Shown: piece after piece, positions 1 to 6,464 of the stretch
How the letters are laid out: every line of letters starts with the position of its first letter
Numbering within the stretch: position 1 is the first letter of the stretch
Assembly: GCA_003166055.1 (NCBI GenBank)
Contig: PMWR01000395.1
Location: 1 to 7,563 of the forward strand
Length of the DNA: 7,563 nt
Source: Acidobacteriaceae bacterium
GTDB taxonomy: Bacteria; Acidobacteriota; Terriglobia; Terriglobales; Acidobacteriaceae
Direction of reading: 5' to 3'
Translations under genes and position numbers: made by a program
The notes under the pieces: generated by a model
What the model saw: the letters and a program-made list of their open reading frames with translations, nothing else
Told to the model about the DNA's origin: nothing
Databases searched by the model: none

Positions 1-445
1 CCACTCAATTCCCGACTCCGTAGTAATCCAGGCATCTGTTTCGGAAACCGGCTCAAACACTCGATGAATGCGAATCCCCGTTGGCACAAAATGAGGTTCG
101 ACTATGAGCAATCCAGCGGACGCTGGCCGAATCCTGATGAATAACCCTTCACCGACGAGAGCAAGCTTTGACAGCCAAGCTTATCGTAAGAACTCGGTTT
201 GGCCTGATAGCATAAGCCGAGAATTCATTCGAGGTGCTTCGACGGAACAATTCCAATCGATCCGGCGACGAACACCAGAGCGTCATGAAAGACACGCGGG
301 TCGAGAGCATCAGTGTAGATCGCAGTTTCTCGGTTCTGAACATCGTGATTCACGACGAGCGTGTCGGAGTTTTGGAGATCTCCGATATGGTTGCTCCTCA
401 CGCCCGCTGCGAATAGGAACCACTTCGGGACTTTCGATTCGGCGA
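1..445. other. Left flank without an identifiable gene
   Basis: I see no gene here that I can name. On the minus strand one frame is open from about 483 (inside the end of the SDR gene) to a TGA at 225-227. It reads protein-like (for example DALDPRVFHDALVFVAGS), but its only ordinary start is a GTG at 399-401 with no Shine-Dalgarno, giving 58 residues. A second minus-strand frame is open from a TAA at 181-183 to the left edge (for example LLIVEPHFVPTGIRIHRVFE) with only TTG or GTG starts. It could be the 5' part of a gene lying mostly outside the window. Plus-strand frames over the same bases are also open, so strand cannot be settled. The flank may be the next operon gene, a decayed gene, or non-coding. 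No terminator hairpin with a T-run was seen after the SDR stop. Confidence 0.35.
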
Positions 446-1195
446 TCAGAAGTCTTGTACAGTCGGCCGCACTACGATCTCATTGACATCAACATCAGCA
501 GGCTGCTCGATTGCATAGGCGATGGCGCGAGCGACGGAATCAGCAGGAATTGCAAACTGCTTGTAAAGCTCCTTCACCGCTTTTGCAGATGCTTCGTCGG
601 AAGTGCTTTCCTTCAGTTCAGAGTCGACCGCACCGGGGGAGATGATCGTAGTTCTAATTCCAGATCCATGGACCTCCAATCGCAGGCCTTCGCTGAGAGC
701 GCGAACCGCTGATTTTGTAGCGCAATAGACAGTTCCTCCAGGCGCGAACACCTTGATGCCAAAGACGGAGGCAGTATTGATGAAGTGACCGCCTTTCTGT
801 TTCAGGAAGTGGGGCAGTGCGGCCGCAACGCCGTAGAGCACGCCCTTGATATTGAGGTCAATCATGCGATCCCACTCGTCCACCTTGAGAAGCGAAAGCG
901 GCGCAATCGGCATGATACCTGCGTTGTTCACCAGGACGTCGATCTTGCCATAGGTGTCGATGGCCTTGTTGACCAGGGACTCGACTTCTGCCCGCTTCGT
1001 TGCGTCGACTGTGACAGCGAGCGCCTTTCCACCGCTGGCCTCAATGTCTCTGACAATCGCGTCGAGACGAACCTTGCGCCGCGCGCCCAGAACGACAGTT
1101 GCGCCTAGTCTTGCGAGATGGCGGGCGGTGCTCTCTCCCAGACCGCTGCTTGCGCCCGTGATCACTACTACTTTGCCTTCGATATTTCTGCTCAT
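446..1195 (-). CDS. Classical SDR-family NAD(P)-dependent oxidoreductase
   Basis: This is a 249-residue short-chain dehydrogenase/reductase, the normal length for the classical subfamily. Such enzymes are soluble and interconvert alcohols and ketones or aldehydes. The Rossmann cofactor motif TGASSGLG is at residues 13-20 and NNAG at 90-93. The catalytic tetrad is complete: N115, S143, Y157 and K161 (YCATK). Arg39-Arg40 directly after the second beta strand suggests NADP(H) preference, an inference from the family. The ATG start is supported by AAGGAG five bases upstream and by the usual short lead into the first strand. It is the last recognisable gene of the minus-strand cluster, 66 bases after the PrpD-like gene and with its own strong ribosome site. 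The substrate cannot be predicted. The C-terminal segment resembles YdfG-like SDRs of broad specificity, by general impression only. Confidence 0.93.
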   Translation of the reverse strand: MSRNIEGKVVVITGASSGLGESTARHLARLGATVVLGARRKVRLDAIVRDIEASGGKALAVTVDATKRAEVESLVNKAIDTYGKIDVLVNNAGIMPIAPLSLLKVDEWDRMIDLNIKGVLYGVAAALPHFLKQKGGHFINTASVFGIKVFAPGGTVYCATKSAVRALSEGLRLEVHGSGIRTTIISPGAVDSELKESTSDEASAKAVKELYKQFAIPADSVARAIAYAIEQPADVDVNEIVVRPTVQDF

Positions 1196-1261
1196 GTTGA
1201 TCTCCTTGTTGTGGCGAGTCTCTGCGCCTCGCGGTGTTAGAAGTACTCTTGTTTCAAAACC

Positions 1262-2700
1262 TCATTGAATGCCCTTCAGTGTCCTCGGGATTACAGTTGT
1301 CGAACTGACCTGAGCGAGCAGGTCAATCAGTTCCGAGATCGGCTTTGCATCGAGCTGCTGCACAGCGCCGACGATCTCATTCCGCAGGCGCTCATTCGCA
1401 AAGGGCTCCGCTAGCCAATGGAATTTCTCCACGGTCCTGTCCCAAGTCAGCGGGTTGGTGAGCCCTCCCTCGTAGCCGTTCTGTTCCTTCACAAGCACGC
1501 GCTGGTCTCTTGTGCGAATCGTGATGCGCGCGCTGAGTTCATAGGGATAGTGCGCACTTAAACGCTCATCGGGATGCACTTCAACGTGTGCAAGCAAAGC
1601 TTGTGCGTCCGCTGCCTGAATGCGCGTGGCTTCCAGTTGCGCTGGCCCGAGTTGATCGTCAAGCAGTGCCGCTGCGACAAGATATTTCAGGTTGTAGTCG
1701 CCCTGTTCTTTTACTTGAGGATGATCCTTTGAGCCAAAGCTTCCGCCTCCTGCGAAATCGAAGGCACCTTTGAATACATCGCAACGCACAGACTCAACGT
1801 CCGCCGCAATCAGGCCATTGCTCCGCTTCAGGTCAAGAACAGCTTCTAGCACTGCCTGGCCGTGAATCAGCGAACAATACTTCTTCATGATTGTCTGCTT
1901 GATGATGTCGAGGGAGGGGTCTTCCCAATTTGCGAGAATCGGTTGGGAGAACATAAGCTCCAACCCGTATGGACCTTCGAACAGTCCCTTTGGCCCTGTG
2001 AAGCCACGCTTCGCTAAGGAAGTAGCATAGACAGCCCGCATTCCAGTCATTCCGGGGGAAAAGCCTTTCCACTGCGATACTTTCTCGGCATGCACACATG
2101 TCAGCGAGATGTTGTCGACGGTTGCGATCGAAATCGCATTCGAGATCTCGTCTGTCGAAAGTCCGAAGAGCTTCCCCGCGCCCGCGGCGGCCGATATCGC
2201 AAGTTGAAGAGCATGGTTGAATCCTTTGGCCATCACGGGTACAGCGGCAGTAAATCTGCATTGAATCTCGTAGGCCACTGCGAGCGCCAACATGAATTCC
2301 TCGCCGGATGCACCCGCTTGTTCGGCTGCTGCAAGTACGGTTCCGAAGTTGTCGCTTGGATGGCAAAGGCCGCCATCGGCCATATAGCTATCGAGAAGGT
2401 CGACGTAGCGCACGAGAGAGGAATTGAAAAACGCCGCCTGATCCGCGGATGTCTTACCGCCGCCGATCAACGTGCAGCGGCCCGGAGCCCGATACTCCTC
2501 AAACTGCTCACGCAGGGCCTGGAAGGGCTCGCCTTGCAAGCCAGCGATTGCGCAGCCGAGACTATCCAGGATGTTGCGCTTGTAAAGCTTACGGATTTCG
2601 GATGTGAGGTGCTCAGGCCGGGCAGCGTGACCAATGAGGCAATGCGCTCCACTGCTGTGTCGACTGCTACAGCCGGCGGAGATGACAAGAGTTGTGGCAT
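1262..2700 (-). CDS. MmgE/PrpD family protein with apparent N-terminal frameshift
   Basis: MmgE/PrpD proteins include 2-methylcitrate dehydratase, cis-aconitate decarboxylase and iminodisuccinate epimerase. The main frame runs to TGA at 1262 and carries family signatures: RNILDSLGCAIAG near the N-terminus, then D...CHPSDN. In corrected numbering, Asp104 and His114 have the 10-residue spacing of Asp93/His103 in cis-aconitate decarboxylase. GFNHA, SQWKG and KYCSLIHGQ follow. The main frame opens only at a TTG (2714-2716) that overlaps the Shine-Dalgarno, and its first 30 residues look unlike the family. The well-placed ATG at 2698-2700, with GAGGAG eight bases upstream, reads VDTAVERIASLV, a typical PrpD N-terminal helix, but in a different frame. 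Joining the two needs a -1 shift near 2620, as if one C were missing; the product would be about 479 residues, a normal length. The gene may be broken or carry a sequencing error. Substrate unknown. Confidence 0.88.
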
Positions 2701-2708
2701 GATTTTTT

Positions 2709-2714
2709 CTCCTC
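2709..2714 (-). promoter_or_regulatory. Ribosome binding site of the PrpD-like gene
   Basis: On the minus strand the bases read GAGGAG, eight bases before the ATG at 2698-2700. The only in-frame start for the long PrpD reading frame is the TTG at 2714-2716. That codon lies against this site and so cannot use it. The site therefore points to the ATG in the other frame as the true start and supports the frameshift interpretation. Confidence 0.75.
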
Positions 2715-2761
2715 AATGGAAGATCTTCGATTATCGTGATCGGATTGAATGTTTACGACGG

Positions 2762-3871
2762 CTACTTTTGACTCTTCATGAACTCACGTAAGATGTCCGC
2801 GATTTCGTCGGCTTTGGTGTCCAGTGCAAAGTGCCCTGCGTCCAGCACTTGGATCTTTGCATTCGGTACGTCCTGACGGTATCGCTCTGGCTCTCCGAGA
2901 TCGAACGAGAGATCGTGCTTACCCCAGAGCACCAACAGCCGTGGCTGTGTTTTCTGCATCCATACCTGCCATTTGGGATATGCATCGACGTTCGTTCTGT
3001 AGTCGTAGAAGAGGTCGCTTTGAATCTGCGCTTGGCCGGGTGCATTCAGAAATGCATACTCATCGGTCCATAGATCCGGGTCATAAAGCTCTATGTTCGG
3101 ATCGTCCCCGATGTGACGCGTCTTTGTAGTGGCAAGCGACAGCAAATTCTTACGTAGAACCTCTTCGTTAGCTGGCCTGTTTGCCCAGAATGCCCGTCGC
3201 GTTGCCCAGTTCGCTCCGAGGCCTTCATTGTGTGCGACTGCATCCTGGACAATCAGCGCCTGGACACGACCCGGGTGTGCCAATGCCATGCGGAATCCAA
3301 CCGGTCCGCCGTAGTCCTGCATGTAGAGGGTGTAGCGTGAAAGACCGAGCGCCTCCGTGAACTCGTCCATCACTGCAGCAAGGTGGTCGAAGGTGTAATC
3401 GAATTTCTTGGGATCGGGCCAGTCGCTGTGTCCGAAACCAGGATAATCCGGAGCGACCAGATGGGATCTGTCTGCAAGGCGCGTCAACAGCGGCTGAAAC
3501 ATCCGCGACGATGACGGAAGACCATGCAGCAGGAGGATGGTTGGAGCGTTGACCGGTCCTGCTTCTCTGTAGAAGATCGAGAGTCCATCGACCTTTACTG
3601 AGCGATAGCTGATGTCCTGTTCCATTTGGAGTCCCTTTTCTTGAGCCTGCAAAGCGGCGTTGGAGAGCATAAGAAGCACCAGCAAAGCGAGTGCTCGAAA
3701 GATTGCATTGACTGCATACTTCGCGAGTTCGTTCGAAACTGCGGCCCAGGCCGGTTCGCGCTGGCCCTTGTCGATTGGAAAGGGAGTGCCGAGTTGGCCA
3801 TTTGAGTCAAGTGGAACGACCATTCTCCACGCGTTCAATTCGTGTAGAAACATCGTGATGGAAATCAGCAT
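2762..3871 (-). CDS. Alpha/beta hydrolase, haloalkane-dehalogenase-like, with N-terminal signal/anchor extension
   Basis: The catalytic core starts at residue 83 (Met codon 3623-3625) and is a typical alpha/beta-hydrolase of about 287 residues. Numbered from that Met, the oxyanion motif HG is at 34-35, the nucleophile elbow QDYGG places Asp104 as nucleophile, WGKHD gives Asp238, and DAGHF gives His265. An Asp nucleophile followed by an aromatic residue is the haloalkane-dehalogenase arrangement, but the usual halide-binding Trp next to it is Tyr. I chose the ATG at 3869-3871 because GGGAGG lies four bases upstream and the start overlaps the upstream stop (ATGCTGA). That start adds 82 residues, including a hydrophobic run (ALALLVLLML) preceded by Lys and Arg and followed by Ala-rich residues. 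This resembles a Sec signal or signal anchor and suggests export. A cytoplasmic form starting at 3625, with AAGGGA six bases upstream, is the alternative. Confidence 0.85.
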   Translation of the reverse strand: MLISITMFLHELNAWRMVVPLDSNGQLGTPFPIDKGQREPAWAAVSNELAKYAVNAIFRALALLVLLMLSNAALQAQEKGLQMEQDISYRSVKVDGLSIFYREAGPVNAPTILLLHGLPSSSRMFQPLLTRLADRSHLVAPDYPGFGHSDWPDPKKFDYTFDHLAAVMDEFTEALGLSRYTLYMQDYGGPVGFRMALAHPGRVQALIVQDAVAHNEGLGANWATRRAFWANRPANEEVLRKNLLSLATTKTRHIGDDPNIELYDPDLWTDEYAFLNAPGQAQIQSDLFYDYRTNVDAYPKWQVWMQKTQPRLLVLWGKHDLSFDLGEPERYRQDVPNAKIQVLDAGHFALDTKADEIADILREFMKSQK

Positions 3872-5004
3872 TTGTCCTCCCATTCACAAGCCCACTCCAA
3901 AATCGGACCCGCAATGCCGGTAACGTCGGAAACCAGCTTTTGCAGCAGTGCTATCGCATCGGTTTCCTGCGATAGGCTTGCGCTCTGGCCTGCCCACAGC
4001 GGAAGCAACTCCGGATTGGCGGCTTGCTCCGCAAGCACGGAAACGTTTCTCACGAGAGCACGCTGCAACGGATAAGGAAGAATCTCGACTCCTGGGCGAT
4101 TAAGATCCTCTAGCAATTGGTTATGAATTCCACGCGCCAGACGACCTGTAAAGCCACGCGTCAACGCAGTTCGGCGCCCCTTTCCACTGAGTAACGCGTT
4201 GCGATGAAGGGCGCTGGCGCCAGACTCGTCACTGGCCAGAAATGCCGTGCCCAGTTGCACGCCTTCTGCTCCAAGTGCAAACGCGGCAATAATTCCGCGA
4301 GCGTCGGCGATACCTCCGGCTGCTACAACTGGAGCAGAAACAGCGTCGGCGACTTGAGGCGCGAGAGAGAACGTCCCAGTAAGCGACTCCTCGGCCGAGA
4401 GAAGGAAAGATCCGCGATGGCCGCCCGCTTCGAACCCCGATGCGACGATGACATCGACTCCCGCCTGATCAAGAGCGATGGCTTCGTCCCGCGTTGTAGC
4501 CGTTCCAATCGCAATGATTGCCTGCCTGCGACATTCATCGAGTATTTCCTTAGACGGAACTCCGCAGATGAAACTGAAGACGGGGACTCTTGCATCGAGC
4601 AATACCCGGGCCTGATCTTCGAAGCTGGCTGGCACATAGGGCTTATATATTGGCTGCGCGCCGCCCAAGGAATTGATGTGTCCAGCCAAATGCGACAGAC
4701 TGCGCTCAAAGGCTTCTGCACCGGATGAGCGTGCGCCCTCGTCTTCCATCGAGACCCACAGATTGATCGCGAATGGTTTTGTAGTGAGTGTACGGATCTC
4801 GTCGATCGCGTCTTTGATTGCCGAAGGGCTTAGACTATGCGCACCGAAAGAACCAAGGCCGCCAAAAGTCGAGACGGACGCAGTCAATCGCTGCGTTGAC
4901 AGGCCACCCAAAGGCCCTTGGATAATTGGATACTTGATTCCCAAGGTTGAAGAGACGCGAGTCTGATACCAAGGTGCCTCTGTACTTCCTGACTGCCGCT
5001 CCAT
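3865..5004 (-). CDS. Nitronate monooxygenase-like FMN flavoprotein
   Basis: This 379-residue protein belongs to the nitronate monooxygenase (2-nitropropane dioxygenase) family: FMN-dependent TIM barrels that oxidise alkyl nitronates to carbonyl compounds and nitrite. The start of the barrel shows YPIIQGPLGG (25-34). SGFEAGGHRG (189-198) carries His196 at the position of the conserved catalytic His. GGIADARGI (230-238) and GAEGVQLGTAF (245-255) form the phosphate-binding part for FMN. The frame is open up to 5253, but that would overlap RidA by about 200 bases. I chose the ATG at 5002-5004, preceded by AGAGGA five bases upstream. An ATG at 5041-5043, four bases after the RidA stop, is the alternative and adds 13 residues. 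The C-terminus overlaps the hydrolase start by seven bases. Many family members remain uncharacterised and some act on other substrates, so nitronate activity is an inference. Confidence 0.9.
   Translation of the reverse strand: MERQSGSTEAPWYQTRVSSTLGIKYPIIQGPLGGLSTQRLTASVSTFGGLGSFGAHSLSPSAIKDAIDEIRTLTTKPFAINLWVSMEDEGARSSGAEAFERSLSHLAGHINSLGGAQPIYKPYVPASFEDQARVLLDARVPVFSFICGVPSKEILDECRRQAIIAIGTATTRDEAIALDQAGVDVIVASGFEAGGHRGSFLLSAEESLTGTFSLAPQVADAVSAPVVAAGGIADARGIIAAFALGAEGVQLGTAFLASDESGASALHRNALLSGKGRRTALTRGFTGRLARGIHNQLLEDLNRPGVEILPYPLQRALVRNVSVLAEQAANPELLPLWAGQSASLSQETDAIALLQKLVSDVTGIAGPILEWACEWEDKC
3876..3881 (-). promoter_or_regulatory. Ribosome binding site for the long form of the hydrolase
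   Basis: The minus strand reads GGGAGG, four bases before the ATG at 3869-3871. It lies inside the last codons of the nitronate monooxygenase gene, whose TGA overlaps the new start in the string ATGCTGA. This arrangement is typical of translational coupling. It favours the 369-residue hydrolase over the ATG ten bases further upstream (3881-3883), which has a poorly spaced GGAG. Confidence 0.65.
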
Positions 5005-5047
5005 ACCAATCCTCTGAGTCTCCGTGCAGAGACTGCTTGACATCTGC

Positions 5048-5545
5048 CTACGCTCTCTGATCTGCGACTTCAAAGATGACTTCCAGCTCAACTGGAACCC
5101 CAATTGGGAGGCTGGCAACACCGATAACCAGTCGAACCGCTGTCTTTTCGCTGCCAAAGACATCTCGAAAGAGATCCGATGCGCCATCTGCGACTCTGGG
5201 CTGGTCAAAGAAGTCCCCGGAGGTTGCGATGAACACGCCAAGGCGAACAACACGAGTTATTCGGTCGAGTGAGCCAAGGTAACCTTTCGCCGCAGCTAGC
5301 GCGCTGAGAGCCGCGGTATAGGAAGCATCCCGTCCATCTTCGGCTGTGAGTTCATTTCCAAGCCGGCCAAGGTACTTTGGCTTGTGGTCAACGACCGGGA
5401 GCATGCCGCTGAGAAAGAGCAGGTTGCCTGTCTGGACAGCCTCAACGTAAGTTCCAAATGGTGTGGGGGGAGCTGGAAGCTCGATGCCAAGGGCCTGTAG
5501 GCGGTGGTCGACACCGCCCAGTTGCAGAGCATTACGGGCTACCAC
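5048..5545 (-). CDS. RidA family (YjgF/YER057c/UK114) protein
   Basis: This 165-residue protein matches the longer RidA subfamily whose members begin with a VDxRLxALGIxLPxPPxPxG-like segment; here the corresponding stretch starts at residue 12. RidA proteins hydrolyse reactive enamine or imine intermediates, releasing ammonia. Arg138 and Glu153 have the same 15-residue spacing as Arg105 and Glu120 of E. coli RidA, the residues that bind the substrate carboxylate and place the water, so imine deaminase activity is possible. GNLLFLSG (40-47) is the usual early strand. The start is a GTG at 5543-5545 that overlaps the stop of the upstream SDR gene by seven bases and has no clear Shine-Dalgarno. 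Translation probably depends on coupling to the SDR gene. A trimeric, cytoplasmic protein is expected from the family. It lies between two oxidoreductases, consistent with clearing or processing imines made in the same pathway. Confidence 0.9.
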   Translation of the reverse strand: MVARNALQLGGVDHRLQALGIELPAPPTPFGTYVEAVQTGNLLFLSGMLPVVDHKPKYLGRLGNELTAEDGRDASYTAALSALAAAKGYLGSLDRITRVVRLGVFIATSGDFFDQPRVADGASDLFRDVFGSEKTAVRLVIGVASLPIGVPVELEVIFEVADQRA

Positions 5546-6261
5546 CGGCCAGCGTGCGCACCGCCGTCCACGTGCAGCACCTCCCCGGTAACATGACGCG
5601 CTTCCGCGAGAAAGACGACCGCATCTGCGATGTCCTTCGGGTCGGAAATGGTGCCCATCGGCGAAAGACTCTTCAGGAAGTCCTTCGGATTATTCTTGTG
5701 CAGCGGCGTATCCACCTGGCCGGGGGCAACCGCGTTGAAGCGGATGTTGCGCTTTGCATATTCGCTCGCCAAACTGCGGGTGATTGCATCGAGTCCGCCC
5801 TTGGTGATCATGGGAATGGAAGCCGTAAGGGTCGAGATTGGGTTCTCGACAAGCGATGTGGTGATGCTCGTTACGCTGCCTCCGGTACCTTGCGAGAGGA
5901 TCTGCTTCACTGCCAACTGCGTGATGAAAATGAACCCTTCCAGATTCGTCGAAACCAGGGCACGAAAGTCCTCGGCGGTGTAGTCCGTGAAGGGCTTGGC
6001 CGAGAAGATGCCCGCATTATTGACCACATGGTCGATGGAGCCAAATGCACTGATCGCGGTCTGAGCCACTTTCTCAGCCGTAGCTGCCTGACCGATGTCT
6101 CCGTCCACAACTGCGAGGTTTGGGGATGGCAGGAAGCCGGCCTTCGAAACGCTTCGCGAAGTTGCTACAACGTTATAGCCCCTATCCAGAAAGGCCTTGA
6201 CTACGGCTGCTCCAATGCCTTGTGACGCGCCGGTTACTATGACTGTCTTATGGTCTGCCAT
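5539..6261 (-). CDS. Atypical SDR-family oxidoreductase lacking the catalytic tyrosine
   Basis: This 240-residue protein has a clear SDR fold: TGASQGIG at 10-17, NNAG at 81-84, Asn106 at the tetrad Asn position and the family ending HVDGGAHAGRW. The catalytic Tyr of the YxxxK motif is missing: Lys154 is kept (ITKGG), but four residues before it stands Pro150. A Ser is present nearby at 136. From memory, a subgroup of SDRs with a TKGGL segment also lacks the Tyr; if so this is a subgroup trait, not local decay. The protein may not work as an ordinary dehydrogenase. The ATG start has an excellent ribosome site, GGAGGAG six bases upstream. It is the first gene of the presumed metabolic operon, behind a 203-base region with a candidate promoter, and its TAG overlaps the RidA start. 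Confidence 0.92.
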   Translation of the reverse strand: MADHKTVIVTGASQGIGAAVVKAFLDRGYNVVATSRSVSKAGFLPSPNLAVVDGDIGQAATAEKVAQTAISAFGSIDHVVNNAGIFSAKPFTDYTAEDFRALVSTNLEGFIFITQLAVKQILSQGTGGSVTSITTSLVENPISTLTASIPMITKGGLDAITRSLASEYAKRNIRFNAVAPGQVDTPLHKNNPKDFLKSLSPMGTISDPKDIADAVVFLAEARHVTGEVLHVDGGAHAGRW

Positions 6262-6303
6262 GCTTCACTCCTCCGCTTCTCCGAGGTTTTCGGATGCGAT
6301 GAA

Positions 6304-6316
6304 GTGATGAAATCAC
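6304..6316. repeat. Perfect inverted repeat GTGAT-N3-ATCAC
   Basis: The bases read GTGATGAAATCAC: two perfect five-base arms around three bases. It sits in the leader between the candidate -10 and the ribosome site of the SDR gene, about 43 bases before the ATG. It could be an operator for a dimeric repressor or a small RNA hairpin. Its short length means chance is also possible. Confidence 0.35.
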
Positions 6317-6334
6317 AGGGGCGATCTCGAAACT

Positions 6335-6363
6335 ATTAGACGATGGTGTCGGTCAATACCTAA
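6335..6363 (-). promoter_or_regulatory. Candidate promoter of the metabolic operon
   Basis: On the minus strand TTAGGT (6363-6358) and TCTAAT (6340-6335) are separated by 17 bases. The -10 matches TATAAT at five of six bases; the -35 is poor. A poor -35 covered by a regulator site is typical of promoters that need an activator, and the -35 here lies inside the ATACTTAGGT word also found ahead of the response-regulator gene. Transcription would start near 6328 and give a leader of about 65 bases before the SDR ATG. This is a reading by eye, not a scored prediction. Confidence 0.4.
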
Positions 6364-6367
6364 GTAT
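6358..6367 (-). promoter_or_regulatory. Putative regulator-binding word ATACTTAGGT, copy 1
   Basis: On the minus strand the word reads ATACTTAGGT, about 97 bases before the ATG of the first operon gene. Together with the next two bases it forms an imperfect 12-base palindrome (ATAC-CTAA-GTAT on the + strand, ten of twelve positions symmetric). An exact 10-base copy in the same orientation lies ahead of the FixJ-type regulator gene at 7152-7161. The binding protein is not known; the neighbouring regulator is the obvious candidate by inference. Confidence 0.4.
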
Positions 6368-6387
6368 CGGATAGCCGAAGATGAGTT

Positions 6388-6410
6388 CTTTAAGGCCGGC
6401 CGACTTTAAG
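6388..6410. repeat. Direct repeat of CTTTAAG around a GGCCGGCC palindrome
   Basis: CTTTAAG occurs at 6388-6394 and again at 6404-6410, a period of 16 bases, with the palindrome GGCCGGCC at 6394-6401 between them. It lies about 20 bases upstream of the ATACTTAGGT word, in the gap between the regulator gene and the operon. It may be an additional regulator site. Nothing else supports a function. Confidence 0.3.
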
Positions 6411-6412
6411 CG

Positions 6413-6447
6413 AGAAAATTCGTGCTGCTTTCGCGGGGATGAAGCAG
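6413..6447 (-). terminator. Weak terminator-like hairpin after the FixJ-type regulator
   Basis: Reading the minus strand after the TAA of the regulator, CTGCTT and AAGCAG pair as a six-base stem (6447-6442 with 6430-6425) around an 11-base loop. A seventh pair is possible with one bulged A. AATTTT follows seven bases later. The stem is short, not very GC-rich, and the T-run is displaced, so termination would be leaky at best. Confidence 0.3.
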
Positions 6448-6464
6448 ACTGAAGAGGGTGCGGA

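Noticed and set aside
163..182. Two AAGCTT words 14 bases apart
   Set aside because: Short, self-palindromic word with no link to a gene start; chance is sufficient.
104..712. Plus-strand open frame of 202 codons
   Set aside because: Arg- and Ser-rich translation without recognisable motifs; its right part is the complement of the well-supported SDR gene, and no ribosome site favours it.
2618..2622. Programmed -1 ribosomal frameshifting as explanation for the split PrpD frame
   Set aside because: No X-XXY-YYZ slippery heptamer or downstream stem was seen at the switch point; a one-base deletion or sequencing error is simpler.
2090..2791. Plus-strand open frame of 233 codons
   Set aside because: Lies opposite the PrpD-like gene, which carries clear family motifs; composition is typical of an antisense shadow.
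4204..4728. Plus-strand open frame of 174 codons
   Set aside because: Opposite the nitronate monooxygenase-like gene and without any recognisable domain.
5458..6225. Plus-strand open frame of 255 codons
   Set aside because: Complement of the SDR gene at 5539-6261, whose motifs and ribosome site are strong; no motif in the plus-strand translation.
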